DNA of 64,000 nucleotides. Source: Bisporella sp. PMI_857. Taxonomy: Eukaryota; Ascomycota; Leotiomycetes; Helotiales; Helotiaceae. The notes beneath the pieces were generated by a model, which made no database searches, was not told where the DNA came from, and saw only the letters and a list, made by a program, of their open reading frames with translations. A program made the position numbers and the translations under genes. Shown one piece after another: positions 11,677 through 22,615 of the stretch (positions are counted from its first letter, which is position 1; each line of letters starts with the position of its first letter). Location of the stretch: NCBI GenBank assembly GCA_021307315.1, contig JAJSPD010000010.1:62001-126000 (forward strand), written 5' to 3'.

Positions 11677-13538
11677 ATGGGTGTTAACATCAAGGACGTT
11701 ACTTTTGAATCCTTCACAGACCAAAAGCCAGGAACGTATGTCATACTTACCCCACCTGTGAACATTGACAACCAGCTTCAACTAACCATTGACCAGCTCT
11801 GGCTTGAGAAAAAAGGTCGCCGTTTTCAAAAAACCTCACTATAGCGAATCATTTGTTACCAGCATCCTTTTGTCTATTCCAGAGGGGGTCAAAGGCAGCT
11901 TCTTGGTCATTGGAGGCGATGGACGATATTGGAACCCAGAGGTTGTACAGCTGATTGCAAAGATTGGTGCTGCATATGGTGTCAAGAAGCTATTGGTTGG
12001 ACAGAATGGCATCCTGAGTACTCCTGCGGCTTCTCACATCATTCGCAAGCGTAAAGCTACGGGTGGTATTCTGCTGACGGCCAGCCACAACGCTGGAGGT
12101 ACTTCTCTCCGATCCTCAGTGCCCAGTGCCCAGTGCCCAGTGCCCAATGGGAGCAACATTCACTAACAACGTACATGCAGGGCCTAACAATGATTTCGGA
12201 ATCAAATACAATCTTGCCAACGGTGGACCGGCCCCAGAATCCGTCACTAACAAGATCTTCGAGACTTCCAAGAAGCTCACCTCATACAAAATTGCTGATA
12301 TTCCAGACATCGACATCAGCGAAATTGGCACAACGACATACGATGCATTAGAGGTCGAAATCATTGATTCTACTGCGGACTACGTCGATATGCTCAAGGA
12401 TATTTTCGACTTCCCTCTCATCAAGAAATTCTTCCAAGACAACAAGGACTTCAAGGTCCTTTTCGATGCCCTCTCTGGTGTTACGGGACCATACGGAAAG
12501 GCCATCTTCGAGAAGGAGCTTGGTCTTTCTAGCTCTAGCACACAGAACTGTGTCCCTTCTCCAGATTTCAATGGCGGTCACCCTGATCCCAATTTAACGT
12601 ATGCTCGCTCCCTGGTCGAGGCAGTTGACAAGGGAAACATTCATTTTGGTGCTGCTAGTGATGGAGATGGAGACCGAAACATGATTTATGGTGCCAAGGC
12701 TTTCGTCTCGCCGGGAGATAGTTTGGCCATTATTGCCCATCATGCCAAGTTGATTCCATATTTCAAGAAGAACGGTGTCTATGGCCTAGCACGCAGTATG
12801 CCAACATCTGGTGCTGTTGATCTCGTTGCCAAGGCTCAGGGTCTTCAATCGTACGAGGTCCCAACTGGTTGGAAGTTCTTCTGCGCACTCTTTGACGCGG
12901 ACAAGCTCTCCATTTGTGGAGAAGAGTCCTTTGGGACTGGCAGCAACCATATTCGTGAGAAGGATGGCCTCTGGGCTATTGTTGCGTGGTTAAATATCAT
13001 CGCTGGCGTAGGTGAGGCAAATCCAGGTGTCACTCCAAGCATTGCCAAGATCCAGCATGACTTCTGGACTACCTATGGGCGAACTTTCTTCACTAGATAC
13101 GATTATGAGAACGTGAGCAGTGAGGGCGCCGCACAGGTTGTGAAGGAGCTGACTGCCAAAATTGAGGGCTCTTCGTTTGTTGGGAGCAAGATTGGTGGTA
13201 GGTAAATCCTATTCCTCCAATATAACTTCACTGATCATTCTTTAGGCCGCACAGTAGCAGAGGCCGGTGACTTTTCATACACCGATCTCGATGGAAGCGT
13301 CTCTCCTAACCAGGGTTTATACGTGAAGTTCTCCGATGGTGCCCGTATCGTCGTCCGTCTTTCTGGGACCGGCAGTTCAGGAGCAACTATTCGTCTTTAC
13401 GTTGAGAAGCATACCAGTGATTCCTCAACATACGGACAAGATGCACAGGACTTCTTGAAGCCGGATATCCAGCTCGCAACCGACCTGTTAAAGTTCCAAG
13501 AGCATATCGGCCGCACTGCGCCAGACGTCAAGACGTAA
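11677..13538 (+). CDS. PGM2: Phosphoglucomutase
   Basis: Four exons (11677-11735, 11797-12098, 12181-13197, 13246-13538) give 556 residues, the standard alpha-D-phosphohexomutase length. The enzyme interconverts glucose-1-phosphate and glucose-6-phosphate in the cytosol and so supplies UDP-glucose. The phosphoserine loop is TASHNAGG, split by intron 2. The metal loop is DGDGDRN, the sugar-binding loop is GEESFGTGSNHIREKDG, and the phosphate-binding loop near the C-terminus is RLSGTGSSGATIR. The usual residue after HN in the serine loop is Pro; here it is Ala. Intron 2 contains four tandem 7-base units (12117-12144). Otherwise ordinary. Confidence 0.93.
12117..12144 (+). repeat. Tandem 7-mer inside phosphoglucomutase intron 2
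   Basis: Four perfect copies of cagtgcc lie in the intron between the two halves of the phosphoserine loop. A likely length-variable microsatellite with no evident function. Confidence 0.8.
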
Positions 13539-14183
13539 GGCACTAGATGAGAAGAATTATGATTATTTATGATGGTTACATAAAATTGACGATTCATGGG
13601 AAGTGGTATGGACTTTGGGATGCACTTCTACTTAGCGGGGCATGTTATAAGAATGAGATGACTGTTTTTGCATTTTGTCGCGTTTTGATGGGCGAGTCTG
13701 CTGTCTCTTGTCATCTTGCGCGAACATGGAATTAGGCAGGTGATGACAAAAATCTTTTGGTATTTGACTTTGGCAATCCCAAATCATTTTATGAGTTTGC
13801 TGAACCTACATCTTGAAAGTTGTTTACCATGCTCTAACTCCTCATCTCTTGCTTCTGGCATAGTTCATATATAATGCTTATCATGGAGTTGAGCATTTGA
13901 ATTCATTGTAAAATATGTACCGAATTAAAAAGCACGTAACGCTTACGCATCGCGATGTAGGGGGAAATCACCTCCACTCAAGTAGTATCTCATTCAACTC
14001 ACCGTGCTCGGCTTTAGAAAACCGTGATTCGACAGCAGTCTAGAAGTTATAAACCACGCCTGTTCAAGAAAGCAATAGGCCGGAAGCACCACACATCGCA
14101 AACGAAGGTTTGGGGCTCAAAAGGTTCTACAATTTTGCATCCTAAATACATAATCTGGCCGTATTTCCGTCAGCGGTTCAGAA
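13539..14183. other. Convergent 3' spacer
   Basis: Lies between the 3' ends of phosphoglucomutase (plus) and the amino-acid permease (minus). AT-rich, with no gene-like frame. Confidence 0.5.
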
Positions 14184-15952
14184 CTATGTGAGCATGCCAT
14201 GTAATTTCTTCTGCCAGGTATCCGCCTTGGGATCGGGATGCTCGTTCGCAAGCACCACATCGATACCCGTGTAGAGATCCACTTGTTTGCTAGGAATGAC
14301 CCACGGGTCACGGCGGCTATATATCCGGTGGCCAAAGTAGATGCTCAAGAACAGCGGGATGCCTATATATGCGGTCAAGAAGCTCGTAGCGTTGAACTTT
14401 CCGGGGAAGAAGACGTCGAAGCCGTTGATCAGGGTCAAAATTGCGAACGCGACGATGGCGGCGTACGCGCCGACGGGCTGCAGGAAGGAATGGTAGGGTA
14501 TGTTTTCCTTTGCGAGGTTCTGCGTCTTGACCGCTTTGTGGAAGCGCAGATACACGATGGCGCAGCAGATCCAGGAGATGAAGCCGGAGGTGTTGGTTAG
14601 GTTGACGAACCAGTTGAACACGGTGGAGCCGGTCTCCGCGCAGTTGAGGTAGGCGAGGGGACAGAAAAGCGCGGCCGCGATGACGGCCATATAGGGCACG
14701 CCTTTGTCGGTGCAGCGGGTGAAGATCTTGGGAGCGTTCCCAGCCACGGCGAGGGAGTAGAGACTGCGGGATGACATGTAGAGGAAAGAGTTCCCGGAGG
14801 ACCAAGCGGATGTGATGACCACGGCGTTGATGACGGATCCGAGGCCTTTGATGCCTACGAGATCGATGCCGATGACGAAGGCGCTGGATGCGGCTCCGAC
14901 GCCGCCGTCGGTGAGGTCTTCATGCGTGTGTGGGCAGATGATCCCGATTGCCACAACGCACCCGATGTAGAAGAAGACCAGCCGGAAGAAGTAGCGTTTC
15001 GCGGCCTTGGGGAGGTTGCGGCGAGGATTCTTCATCTCTCCGCCGGTAACGACGAGGAGTTCTGGCGCGAAGGTGAAGGGGAAGGCGGACATGACTATTA
15101 CTTTTACAAAGGCGATGAATCGACCCGTTGCCCCAGGGCGGAGGTACTCGTTTGTCGCGCCGGGGTCGCGCCAATAATGGAAGCCTAGGATGCCATCTTG
15201 TTTTGCTGTGAAAAAAGTTAGAAAAAGTTTCTAGGCAAAGTAGCAACGAGAAGAAACTTACGACCACCGCCCCAGAAGATGATGAATGAGAGGAGCAGGA
15301 GACCAATCATCATGAACACCTTCAATGAAGCAAACCAGAATTCTGTCTCCCCGTAATACTGCACCGGCAAGGCGTTCAGTGCTATAATCACAACAATGAA
15401 GATTGTAATCCAAACAGCCATGTTGACTGGAGGATCCCAGTACTCAATGACGATTCCGGCGGCTGTGATCTCGTAGGGGACCAATATGCCAAGAGAATAG
15501 AAGTAAAGCCAACCCATAGCGAAACCGAGCGAGTCAGAGACATTGCGATGGCCATAGTAGCTCATTGTGCCTCCGCTCAAGGGGAGATACGCAGCGACTT
15601 CCACGATAGCAGTTACCACACATAGGACGCAGGCTGCGATGATGGAATAGGCAAGGAAGATCATGAGAGGGCCGCCTCTGGCGAGAGTTGCTCCAGAACC
15701 AACAAAGAGTCCGGTACCTGGCTCTCGTTAGCAATCACTCCTCACGCAAGATTATACATGGCGGATACCGATTGTTCCTCCAAGCGCAATCATCTGCGCA
15801 TGGCGAGCTTTCAGACCGCGATGGGTTGTCTCAGTTACCACTCCCTCAATGCGCCCCGACTCGCTAGAACCGCGGACTTCATGCCCAGTACCTTTCTCAT
15901 ATACTGGCGCCGATGCGCTCCCAGCGTGGACATTGACCATATCTTCCTTCAT
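14184..15952 (-). CDS. Amino-acid permease (YAT/APC family)
   Basis: A 12-TM-type permease of the yeast amino-acid transporter family at the plasma membrane. Three exons, with introns near 15207-15265 and 15718-15765. The N-terminal cytosolic tail contains LKARHAQMIALGGTIGTGLFVGSG, the family hallmark, with the intron falling inside GTIG|GTG. Later features are VEVAAYLPLSGG, PFTFAPELLVVTGGEMKNPR, SSGNSFLYMSSRSLYSLA and the C-terminal DPWVIPSKQVDLYTGID. The start is placed at the ATG giving MKEDMVNV. An in-frame ATG at 16027 would add 25 residues including a hydrophobic stretch unusual for the family, so it is less likely. Substrate not determinable (dicarboxylic, proline or broad). Confidence 0.87.
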
Positions 15953-17208
15953 CTTGTTGTATACTATTCCGCATCCGCGAAAGATGAAGATGAAGAAGAA
16001 ATCAAGACGCGTACAGGGTCGCAGCAAGCTATATGTCGCCCAGACAGCCTAACACTTGAAAGGATAAACATCGGTAACACCGAAGGGTCTTGCAGTACAA
16101 GCTCCCTTGAGGCTCTCTCCCCTGCCGTCGAGGGAAATCATCTCTCAATGAGACCTGAAGCAGCATGCATACGGATTGCCAAGGCTACGTTGGCAGGCTT
16201 GCTTGATTGGGTGAAGATATAGGGTTTGGGATCTGCATGCAAAGAAACAGGTTAGAAGCTTCCGCGTCTCTGGTCAGGCTTCTCTCCAGGCTTCTATTGT
16301 TCTGTGCGTGTGTGAGATGAGAGATCACTGGATCCAAGGGAAATGGTAAGCATGGCAGATCATAAACCAGTCATTTTGCCCCGGAGAAGAACAGCTGAGA
16401 AGCTGTGTAACGGCCTCAAACAGAAGGAGAGAAATGCCGTGTAGCTCGAAAGCGCGATATTCAAGTATTAAACCATGGACATGATGAGGGGAGCTCTCAG
16501 AAGGATCAGCCTATGAGATGGGGTGATTGATGTAGAACTAATCTTGGCCTTTGGAGAATCCTTGGGGACAGGGAAGGGCGATAGGCGGATGATAAGGGTG
16601 AGATGAGATGGATGGGGGAGGTGGTTGACAAGAGCTGGAGAAGCCAAGAATGAACGTTGGATTGCTTGTCGAAGCCAAGGAACCTATCAGTGAGGCGATA
16701 ATGCTGAAACGTAAGCCTCTGATATGGGATTTTGGATGCATTTGCACGCGACTCATGTGAGGCTTGATGGTTTGAATAGGGAAAACCAGCGCTAGGAACA
16801 GGGTAATGGGAGTGGGATGAGGCTGTTTGAATGATTTGGATTCTGAAGACTAGAGGGCAGCAAATGCATGCTTATGGCACAGGAAACGGGGAGGTTGTCT
16901 CCATGTGTCAGCATCGATGCTAGCTTGACATGGTTTGCATCCGCCGCCGGATACTAGCTATTCGTTAAATTCAGGTGCCGCTGCAATCAGGAAATTCCTG
17001 TGCCTCCACAGTGCGCTCCAACTTTTACTTCACAGTGAGAAGGACTATTCGCCTCAACCTCATCTCAGTTTCCTAGGCATATTTGAGGCATGAGGGTGCA
17101 GACAAGCATCTTCAATTCAATGCCCTTTCTGCATCGGCAGATGAAGCAGGCATATCTGAGCCCTGTTGACTAAGATTTATCTGCAAACACAACGATACAC
17201 CTTCTCGT
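15953..17208. other. Long gene-free region upstream of the permease
   Basis: About 1.25 kb between the permease start and the 3' end of the UstYa gene. GATAAG-like words occur (near 16590), as expected for nitrogen-regulated genes, but the density is not convincing. Open frames here lack domains or signal peptides. Confidence 0.4.
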
Positions 17209-18267
17209 TCAGGGAATCTGCTCGTAGACTAAGTCGCCTTCTTTCGGCGGCTGCAAGAAATCCATAGGAACAGTCTCCGGAATCTGTCTCTCCTCTGCCC
17301 ACTGTCGAATCGCGTCGAAGTTCTTGCATTTGTGTTCGGTATTGAAGTCGACGAACGCGGTGGGAGAGGATGGATTCCACCAAACTTGGCCGAGGAGACC
17401 GGTATCTGGTTGGCAAATGAGCTGTTGGCGAATTATATCCAGACAGTGGGCTGATAAGGCAAGATTATCAGCATGCGGAGCAAGATATATGGAAGGGATA
17501 ACCTACAGACGTGATGCCTCACGATGTTGTCGTCGTTTGTGAATGCTCCTTGTCCCCGAGAATGGTAATAATCGTAGTTATAGTAAAGAGCTTGTCGGAC
17601 GAGGTTCTGTAGCCGTCAGGAAATGCAGAATCTGAGGTGGTTTGTAACTAACCAAACAGTGCAAATGATGAAGTCCCTCTACATTTGCTGGGAATCCACC
17701 GCCATACTTCTCATGGATCTTGACTTGGTCTGGTCTAAAGCCGGACTCGGCGGCTTCGCTTGCCGGAAGCGCCAAACTTCGATCTATATGTTTGTTAGCA
17801 TCTCCGAACCCGATTTCTCTGAGATGAAAGATCAATGGATAAAACTCACAGCCGACGCCCAGAGAGTCCCAGGCAGCATCAACTTCAGGCCCAGCTTCTT
17901 GCCGAAACACGTTCTCCTTCAGCAGCGAGCCATTGAACGTCGCCGTACGAATGGAAGTGTCGACTTCTTTCAAGATTGGCGCTTCAAAGAATCAGCCTCG
18001 TCTAGACCAAGTTTCTAGCTCGGCCAACTTACAATAATGCTGTACATGCCGTGGACATATATCGTTAGGATGCGCAAACCACCTGCTTCCGATCCAAATA
18101 CCTAGGCCAAGTAGAGAGATTGATAGAAGAGGAATCGAGGATATGAGGTATAGATTTATTCGGCTAGATCTCTTGCGCGTAGCTCTGGATTCAAATAGGA
18201 GAGCATCGTAGTCTTCACTGGATTGGGCGCTTTCATGGTCGTGTTCCTCTTTGATCGGAGTATACAT
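17209..18267 (-). CDS. UstYa-family (DUF3328) oxidase
   Basis: Five exons (18267-18033, 17981-17850, 17783-17653, 17606-17507, 17450-17209) give 279 residues. The protein has a short cytosolic N-terminus, one membrane anchor (LYLISSIPLLSISLLGLGIW) and a lumenal domain. That domain carries AAWDSLGVGYRSL, KYGGGFPANVEG and both family motifs HxxHC: HHLHC and, across intron 4, HVSHC. In the family (UstYa/UstYb of ustiloxin, PhomYa-type, CctR/CctO2 of cyclochlorotine) these motifs are the presumed metal/active site. Members catalyse oxidative cyclisation or chlorination/hydroxylation of peptides in the secretory pathway. It diverges from a Kex2-repeat secreted protein starting 1.6 kb away, which points to a RiPP role. 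Ends without extra domains. Confidence 0.9.
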
Positions 18268-19061
18268 GATGGTGGTATAAGGCTTCTCAGCTTTTCTATC
18301 TTGCGACTGATGTTCAACAGGTATAGCTGTTATGAAGTTATGAAGAAATTAAGACTTGAGTTACACAACTGGGGGAGGTCAAACTCATAAACTGATTGAT
18401 TCAGATGCACCTTCACGTAAGCAGGCTTCCTATACTTGAACATTATGAGCACCATCTAGATATCATTATGATGCGATCTCTCATGTCATGCCAATAATAG
18501 ACTTGACAAGCAGGTCAATACGAGCAGGTTTGCAAACGCGGTGAAGTTAACTCAGGATGAGTATGCATATGGCTACCGTAACTAGGGCTGGTTTAGAGCC
18601 GCCAGCACCAAAGGAATACGAGCTCTCTATGCCGGATAGGAGGATCACGGGATGGGGCATGATGGATCTTTCTTTGGAGCTCTGTTTGTCATTCATTGTC
18701 CGAATATAAGGAACTACAATATATGCCGAAGTTGGGTTATGAGGTAAGTGGGTGGATGGATGGATGACTAACTTACTAATAGTTTCTACTGTAATGGCCT
18801 CTTGGCACTGCCAATCCCCTCCCACTTCGTACCCGATGGACCAACTTTAACCTCTCTTCTCCGCACTCCTCTACTCTACAACACGAGATCCAGCCATTGA
18901 TCCTCCTCCTCTTCCTCCCTCCATTCAAATATCAACAACCTATACTAATCTATAACACCCACCCCACCTGCAGTCCCCACCCGCATCATATCGTATTGCT
19001 TACCCCGCCATTGATTGCCGCACATCTTGCAGATGGCGTATCGACAATGCCATATTGGCCT
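18268..19061. promoter_or_regulatory. Upstream region of the UstYa gene
   Basis: Minus-strand promoter side of the UstYa gene. A minus open frame at 18547-18825 has no recognisable content. No clear operator seen. Confidence 0.35.
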
Positions 19062-19298
19062 ATGATGGCATGCGCAAGCGGGCACCTTTCTTTGAAAACA
19101 ACCTTCTGGGTTTGGCTGTACTTGGTGGTATTTCTATGCACTGGAGCGCTAGTACAAGCTTTACCAGCTAAAGAAAGAAACACCCGGCGACGCGACACAA
19201 CATCTTGCCATGGCGGAAAACGTCCACGGGGTGCAATGGCCGTTTGCAAATGGAACAGTGGAGCTTATAACGCCTATCAGTATCGCGCCAAAGGCTAG
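19062..19298 (+). CDS. Possible small secreted peptide ORF between UstYa and the repeat precursor
   Basis: A 78-codon ORF whose first 35 residues look like a signal peptide: a hydrophobic core FWVWLYLVVFLCTGALVQA, then LPAKER. A short basic tail follows, with RRR and KR dibasic sites, two cysteines and a Tyr-containing end (YNAYQYRAKG). An in-frame second ATG lies at 19065. Evidence is only composition and location; there is no homology and overlapping minus-strand frames exist. If expressed it could be a second processed peptide of the locus; otherwise it is chance. Confidence 0.25.
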   Translation: MMACASGHLSLKTTFWVWLYLVVFLCTGALVQALPAKERNTRRRDTTSCHGGKRPRGAMAVCKWNSGAYNAYQYRAKG

Positions 19299-19856
19299 GC
19301 TGACCTGAGCAAAGCGGAGCAGTTGACAAACACCATCCCCATCGAAACAAGCTTTATGGAGTTGGCTTGCTAGGATTGCCTTGCACATCTTAGCATTATG
19401 TGAGCTGCTTAGATTGCTTTGCATATACGATAAATGAAGTCATGGGGAGAGCACTCTGACCTCAAGTGTGGGAGAGCGCCGCGAGCATACGGTGATGGCC
19501 TTCACGATACTCCCCATGAAGTCAAGTTCGGCTTCATTACTGCATGGCATCATTGTATGCCCAGTTGATGCAGTTCAATACGAGTTCGTACTCTGCTGAG
19601 GCAGGCATGCCGCCGAAGCTAAGCTACTGGAGATAGTCGACAAAGCAAACGAGAGCACTTGGCCTGAGATCACCAAGTCCCGTTAAATCACGGCCATACC
19701 GTCTGTATTTCGTCATGGTAAACTCAAAGGTATAAGATATATAGCTTCTTACGCCTTTCATTCAAGGTTTTCTGCCACTACACCCTCCTTCGTTCGAAAG
19801 CTCCACTAGGAAGCTGTCATATTTTTGCTTCACTCCTGTCATCTCCATATCTCAAC
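19299..19856 (+). promoter_or_regulatory. Promoter of the repeat-precursor gene
   Basis: A TATA-like stretch (ggtataagatatatag, about 19730-19745) lies roughly 115 bp before the ATG at 19857, followed by a CT-rich leader. A 9-base inverted repeat (catggggag / ctccccatg) spans about 19441-19518 with a long loop; meaning unknown. Confidence 0.45.
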
Positions 19857-20795
19857 ATGCTCTTCTCTGCAGAACTTATCACCTTGCTTGCCATTGCCTC
19901 TGCGGCAGTGGCAGCACCAGCTCCTGCTCCTATTGCGGAGGCTGACCCAGAGGCCGCACCGGCAGATTATGGCAACTAGTAAGTATATCCCTACCAATTC
20001 TTTCTTCGGATTTCAGCTCCAACAGTGACTCTAGTGGTAAATACGGATCATACACCAACTATCCTCCTCCTCCACCACCTTCCCCGACACCAACAAACTA
20101 CGGCTCATACGGAAGCTATGGTACATACAAGCGTGATGCAGAGGTTGCTGCACCTCTCGAGAAGAAGGCAGACTATGGGGACTATGGCAAATATGGCAAA
20201 TATGGCAATTAGTGAGCACTCACCTCCAGAGCATTTAGCCATCTTCATTTACTTGAAGAAAGAATCTCTGACAGTTGCCAGTGGTAAATATGGTTCATAT
20301 ACGAATTACCCTCCTCCGCCACCACCTTCACCAACTCCTACAAACTACGGTTCATATGCCAGCTACGGTACATACAAGCGCGAGGTAGAGGAGGCTGCTG
20401 CACCCATTGAAAAGAAGGAAGCAGCTCCCGAGGCAGCCCCCAAAGACTATGGTGATTATGGCAACTATGGGAAGTACGGAAAGTACACCAATTACCCTCC
20501 TCCACCACCAACATATGCCAGCTACGGGACATACAAACGTGAACCCGAGGCAGCTCCATTGGAGAAAAAAGATGCTGCTCCGGATGCTGCACCAGCTGAC
20601 TGTAAGTTGTTTTTAATATTGGGTATTGAACAGTGATTCTGATTGAAGATAGATGGTGACTATGGTGACTATGGTAACTACGGAAAATACGGCACCTACA
20701 CTTCTTATCCTCCTCCCCCACCGCCGCCAACCACATACGCGTCTTACGGTGCCTACAAACGTGCTGTCAATGCTTGGGCTGCTGGACTTCCATGA
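19857..20795 (+). CDS. Secreted Kex2-repeat protein, candidate RiPP precursor
   Basis: Four exons (19857-19978, 20035-20211, 20282-20601, 20653-20795) give 253 residues. The signal peptide (MLFSAELITLLAIASAAVAA) and a short acidic propeptide are followed by four repeats. Each repeat has a run of YG/DYG/KYG units, a Pro run of 5-7, a second Tyr cluster (YGSYxSYGTY or YASYGTY) and a Lys-Arg pair. Between repeats are acidic Ala/Glu/Pro spacers ending Glu-Lys-Lys. A kexin-type protease would thus release four similar Tyr-rich peptides. No transmembrane segment, no GPI tail, no Cys. Introns are in phases 2, 2 and 1, the first two splitting a Tyr codon of a YG unit, and exon 2 equals one repeat. 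The architecture matches KEP/dikaritin precursors; a wall-structural or repellent-like peptide is the alternative. Confidence 0.78.
19965..20762 (+). repeat. Four Tyr/Gly/Pro repeats with KK and KR processing sites
   Basis: Repeats 1 and 2 share the Pro run followed by SPTPTNYGSY. Repeats 3 and 4 replace this with TYASYG or TTYASYG. All end in TYKR or AYKR. The spacers (DAEVAAPLEKK, EVEEAAAPIEKK, EPEAAPLEKK) are acidic. The DNA is interrupted by introns at 19979-20034, 20212-20281 and 20602-20652. Confidence 0.88.
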
Positions 20796-21494
20796 ACTCA
20801 ATAACCTCATGAACGGAGTGGTCGGCCGCAACGTGTGGCTAATGGCAAGAGAACGTGGACAGCGAACGGGCATTTTGGTAGATTAGTGATGAATAACGAT
20901 AACGACAGTCCTTACAAATAATGTTATTCTTAATATAGATCATTCGAACTTCGTTGTTTCTAGATTCTTCGACCATGTTTTCTCAAAGTTGAGAATGTTA
21001 ATTTGCGATAGCTTTTAGTCAGTTCTTCAAGTGCATGCTATAAATTCAGCATCTTTCCAAGGAACTGTTTTCACGGAACATTTATCTGGCAATACCATCC
21101 GTACAGCCGAAAGAACCGATGAGCCGCAGTCCTTTTAACGAATCATCGTCTTTAATTCTAGTCTAAATTAAAGATCGGACGGATAATCTGTCTCCCGCAC
21201 TTGACTTAAGAGTGGAGTTTGGTGGATTGTGCCTGGCGGAACCACACATTCCGAGGTCTTGCATTGTGCCTGGAGAAGACGCGGCCAATCAATCTAACTA
21301 TTGCGACGACTCTTTTCCTTTATATTATCCTACATTTTCAACGCTCACGATGGGTTGCCCTCTCCTTCTGGTCCCGATTGTACCTTTCCTTCACAACTGT
21401 GTCTGTTGCGAAGGTGTGGTCTTGCTAGTTAGATCAACCAATTAGAAGTTTTATACTCAGAGTGTTGAGCGGATACTCTCTTATATAGAACAAA
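20796..21494. other. Gene-free spacer
   Basis: 3' region of the repeat precursor and promoter of the esterase. A TTATATAG word lies just upstream of the esterase ATG (about 21481). No other gene seen. Confidence 0.45.
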
Positions 21495-22615
21495 ATGGGT
21501 TCTAAGCGGGGTTCTAAGTGGGCGATGCTGTTAGTTGTAACTGCGCTTGCTGGAGCTGTCCAAGCTGCGGTGCCTGCGAAAACATGTAAAGCGAATGCTA
21601 ATTGGCCTGGGTGGTCGGGTATCAAGCACGCTTTTATTTTGTAAGTCCTTCAAAAGCATTATCAACTCTTGGTTTGACCAAGTTCAGCGGTGATTCGTAC
21701 ACCTCAACAAGCTTCAACGAGACTGGCATCCAGCCTACACCAACTAATCCTCTAGGCAACCCCCCTTATCCAGGCTGGACATCGGCAAACGGTCCCAACT
21801 GGGTAGATTTTCTCACCGTCAAACACAACAAGTCTGTTGTGCTCACCTATAATATAGCTTATGGTGGTGCCACTATTAATTCAGCTCTAGTCGCTCCATA
21901 CCTGCCGACAGTCTCTTCAGTCGCAGATCAGATTCAGAATCAATGGTTCCCGACTTATGCCTCAAAGCCTTCTTTCGCTCCTTGGACCTCAAAAGACACA
22001 CTCTTCGCCATTTTTGATGGCATCAATGATGTAGGAAATTCTTGGTGGAAGGGCGTAGAAGAGACCACGAAACTCTATGCTAATATCTTTGCTGTCTATC
22101 ATGGTCTGGTCGACCAGCTCTATTATGCGGGAGCGCGGAATTTTGCCTTTGTCAATGTCCCGCCAGTCGACCGTGCTCCTCTATCTTTGGAGTTGACACC
22201 TGAGTACCAGGCAATAGAGAAAGCCGCTATTTTGGCATGGAATGTGCTGATTACCGATATGGCGGCTCAGCTGAAGAAGACGTTTCCAGATGTCAATGTC
22301 TTTACCGTGGACTCTTGGACACTTTTCACGCAGGTACTAGACGACCCCAAGAGCTACCCACAGACTTCTGGGTACAAAAATGTGACAGCATTTTGTGAGG
22401 CATACAAGAAGTAGGTCCTACGACTATCGGTAGGGAGGCGAGAACTAACTATAAATTACAGTGGAACGCCTAACCCGAGCTATTTCGATGCAACGTGCGG
22501 GGTTCCTGTTGATCAATACCTCTGGTTGAACAGCCTGCATCCGACATATCCAATACATGATGTCCTGGCCCAGAAAGTGGCCGAGCGATTGGTGACCGGA
22601 CCAAACGTTTGTTAA
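21495..22615 (+). CDS. Secreted GDSL/SGNH esterase (CE16-like)
   Basis: Three exons (21495-21640, 21688-22410, 22462-22615) give 340 residues. Signal peptide (SKWAMLLVVTALAGAVQAA). Block I is FIFGDSYTS, rebuilt across intron 1, with the nucleophile Ser. The Gly block is IAYGGATINSAL, the Asn block is FDGINDVGNSW, and block V is SLHPTYPIHDVLA with the catalytic His. The overall pattern fits fungal acetylesterases of family CE16, which deacetylate hemicellulose-derived oligosaccharides outside the cell. In many SGNH enzymes the His is preceded by Asp three residues earlier (DxxH); here the residue in that place is Asn. Exon sum is 1,023 bases. Confidence 0.83.

Noticed and set aside
18547..18825. 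92-codon minus-strand frame near the UstYa gene
   Set aside because: No family resemblance. It ends in a short hydrophobic stretch but lacks any conserved motif and its start is arbitrary.
19441..19518. Inverted repeat catggggag / ctccccatg as a transposon end or terminator
   Set aside because: Only 9 bases with a loop of about 60, no target duplication, and no further copies noticed.
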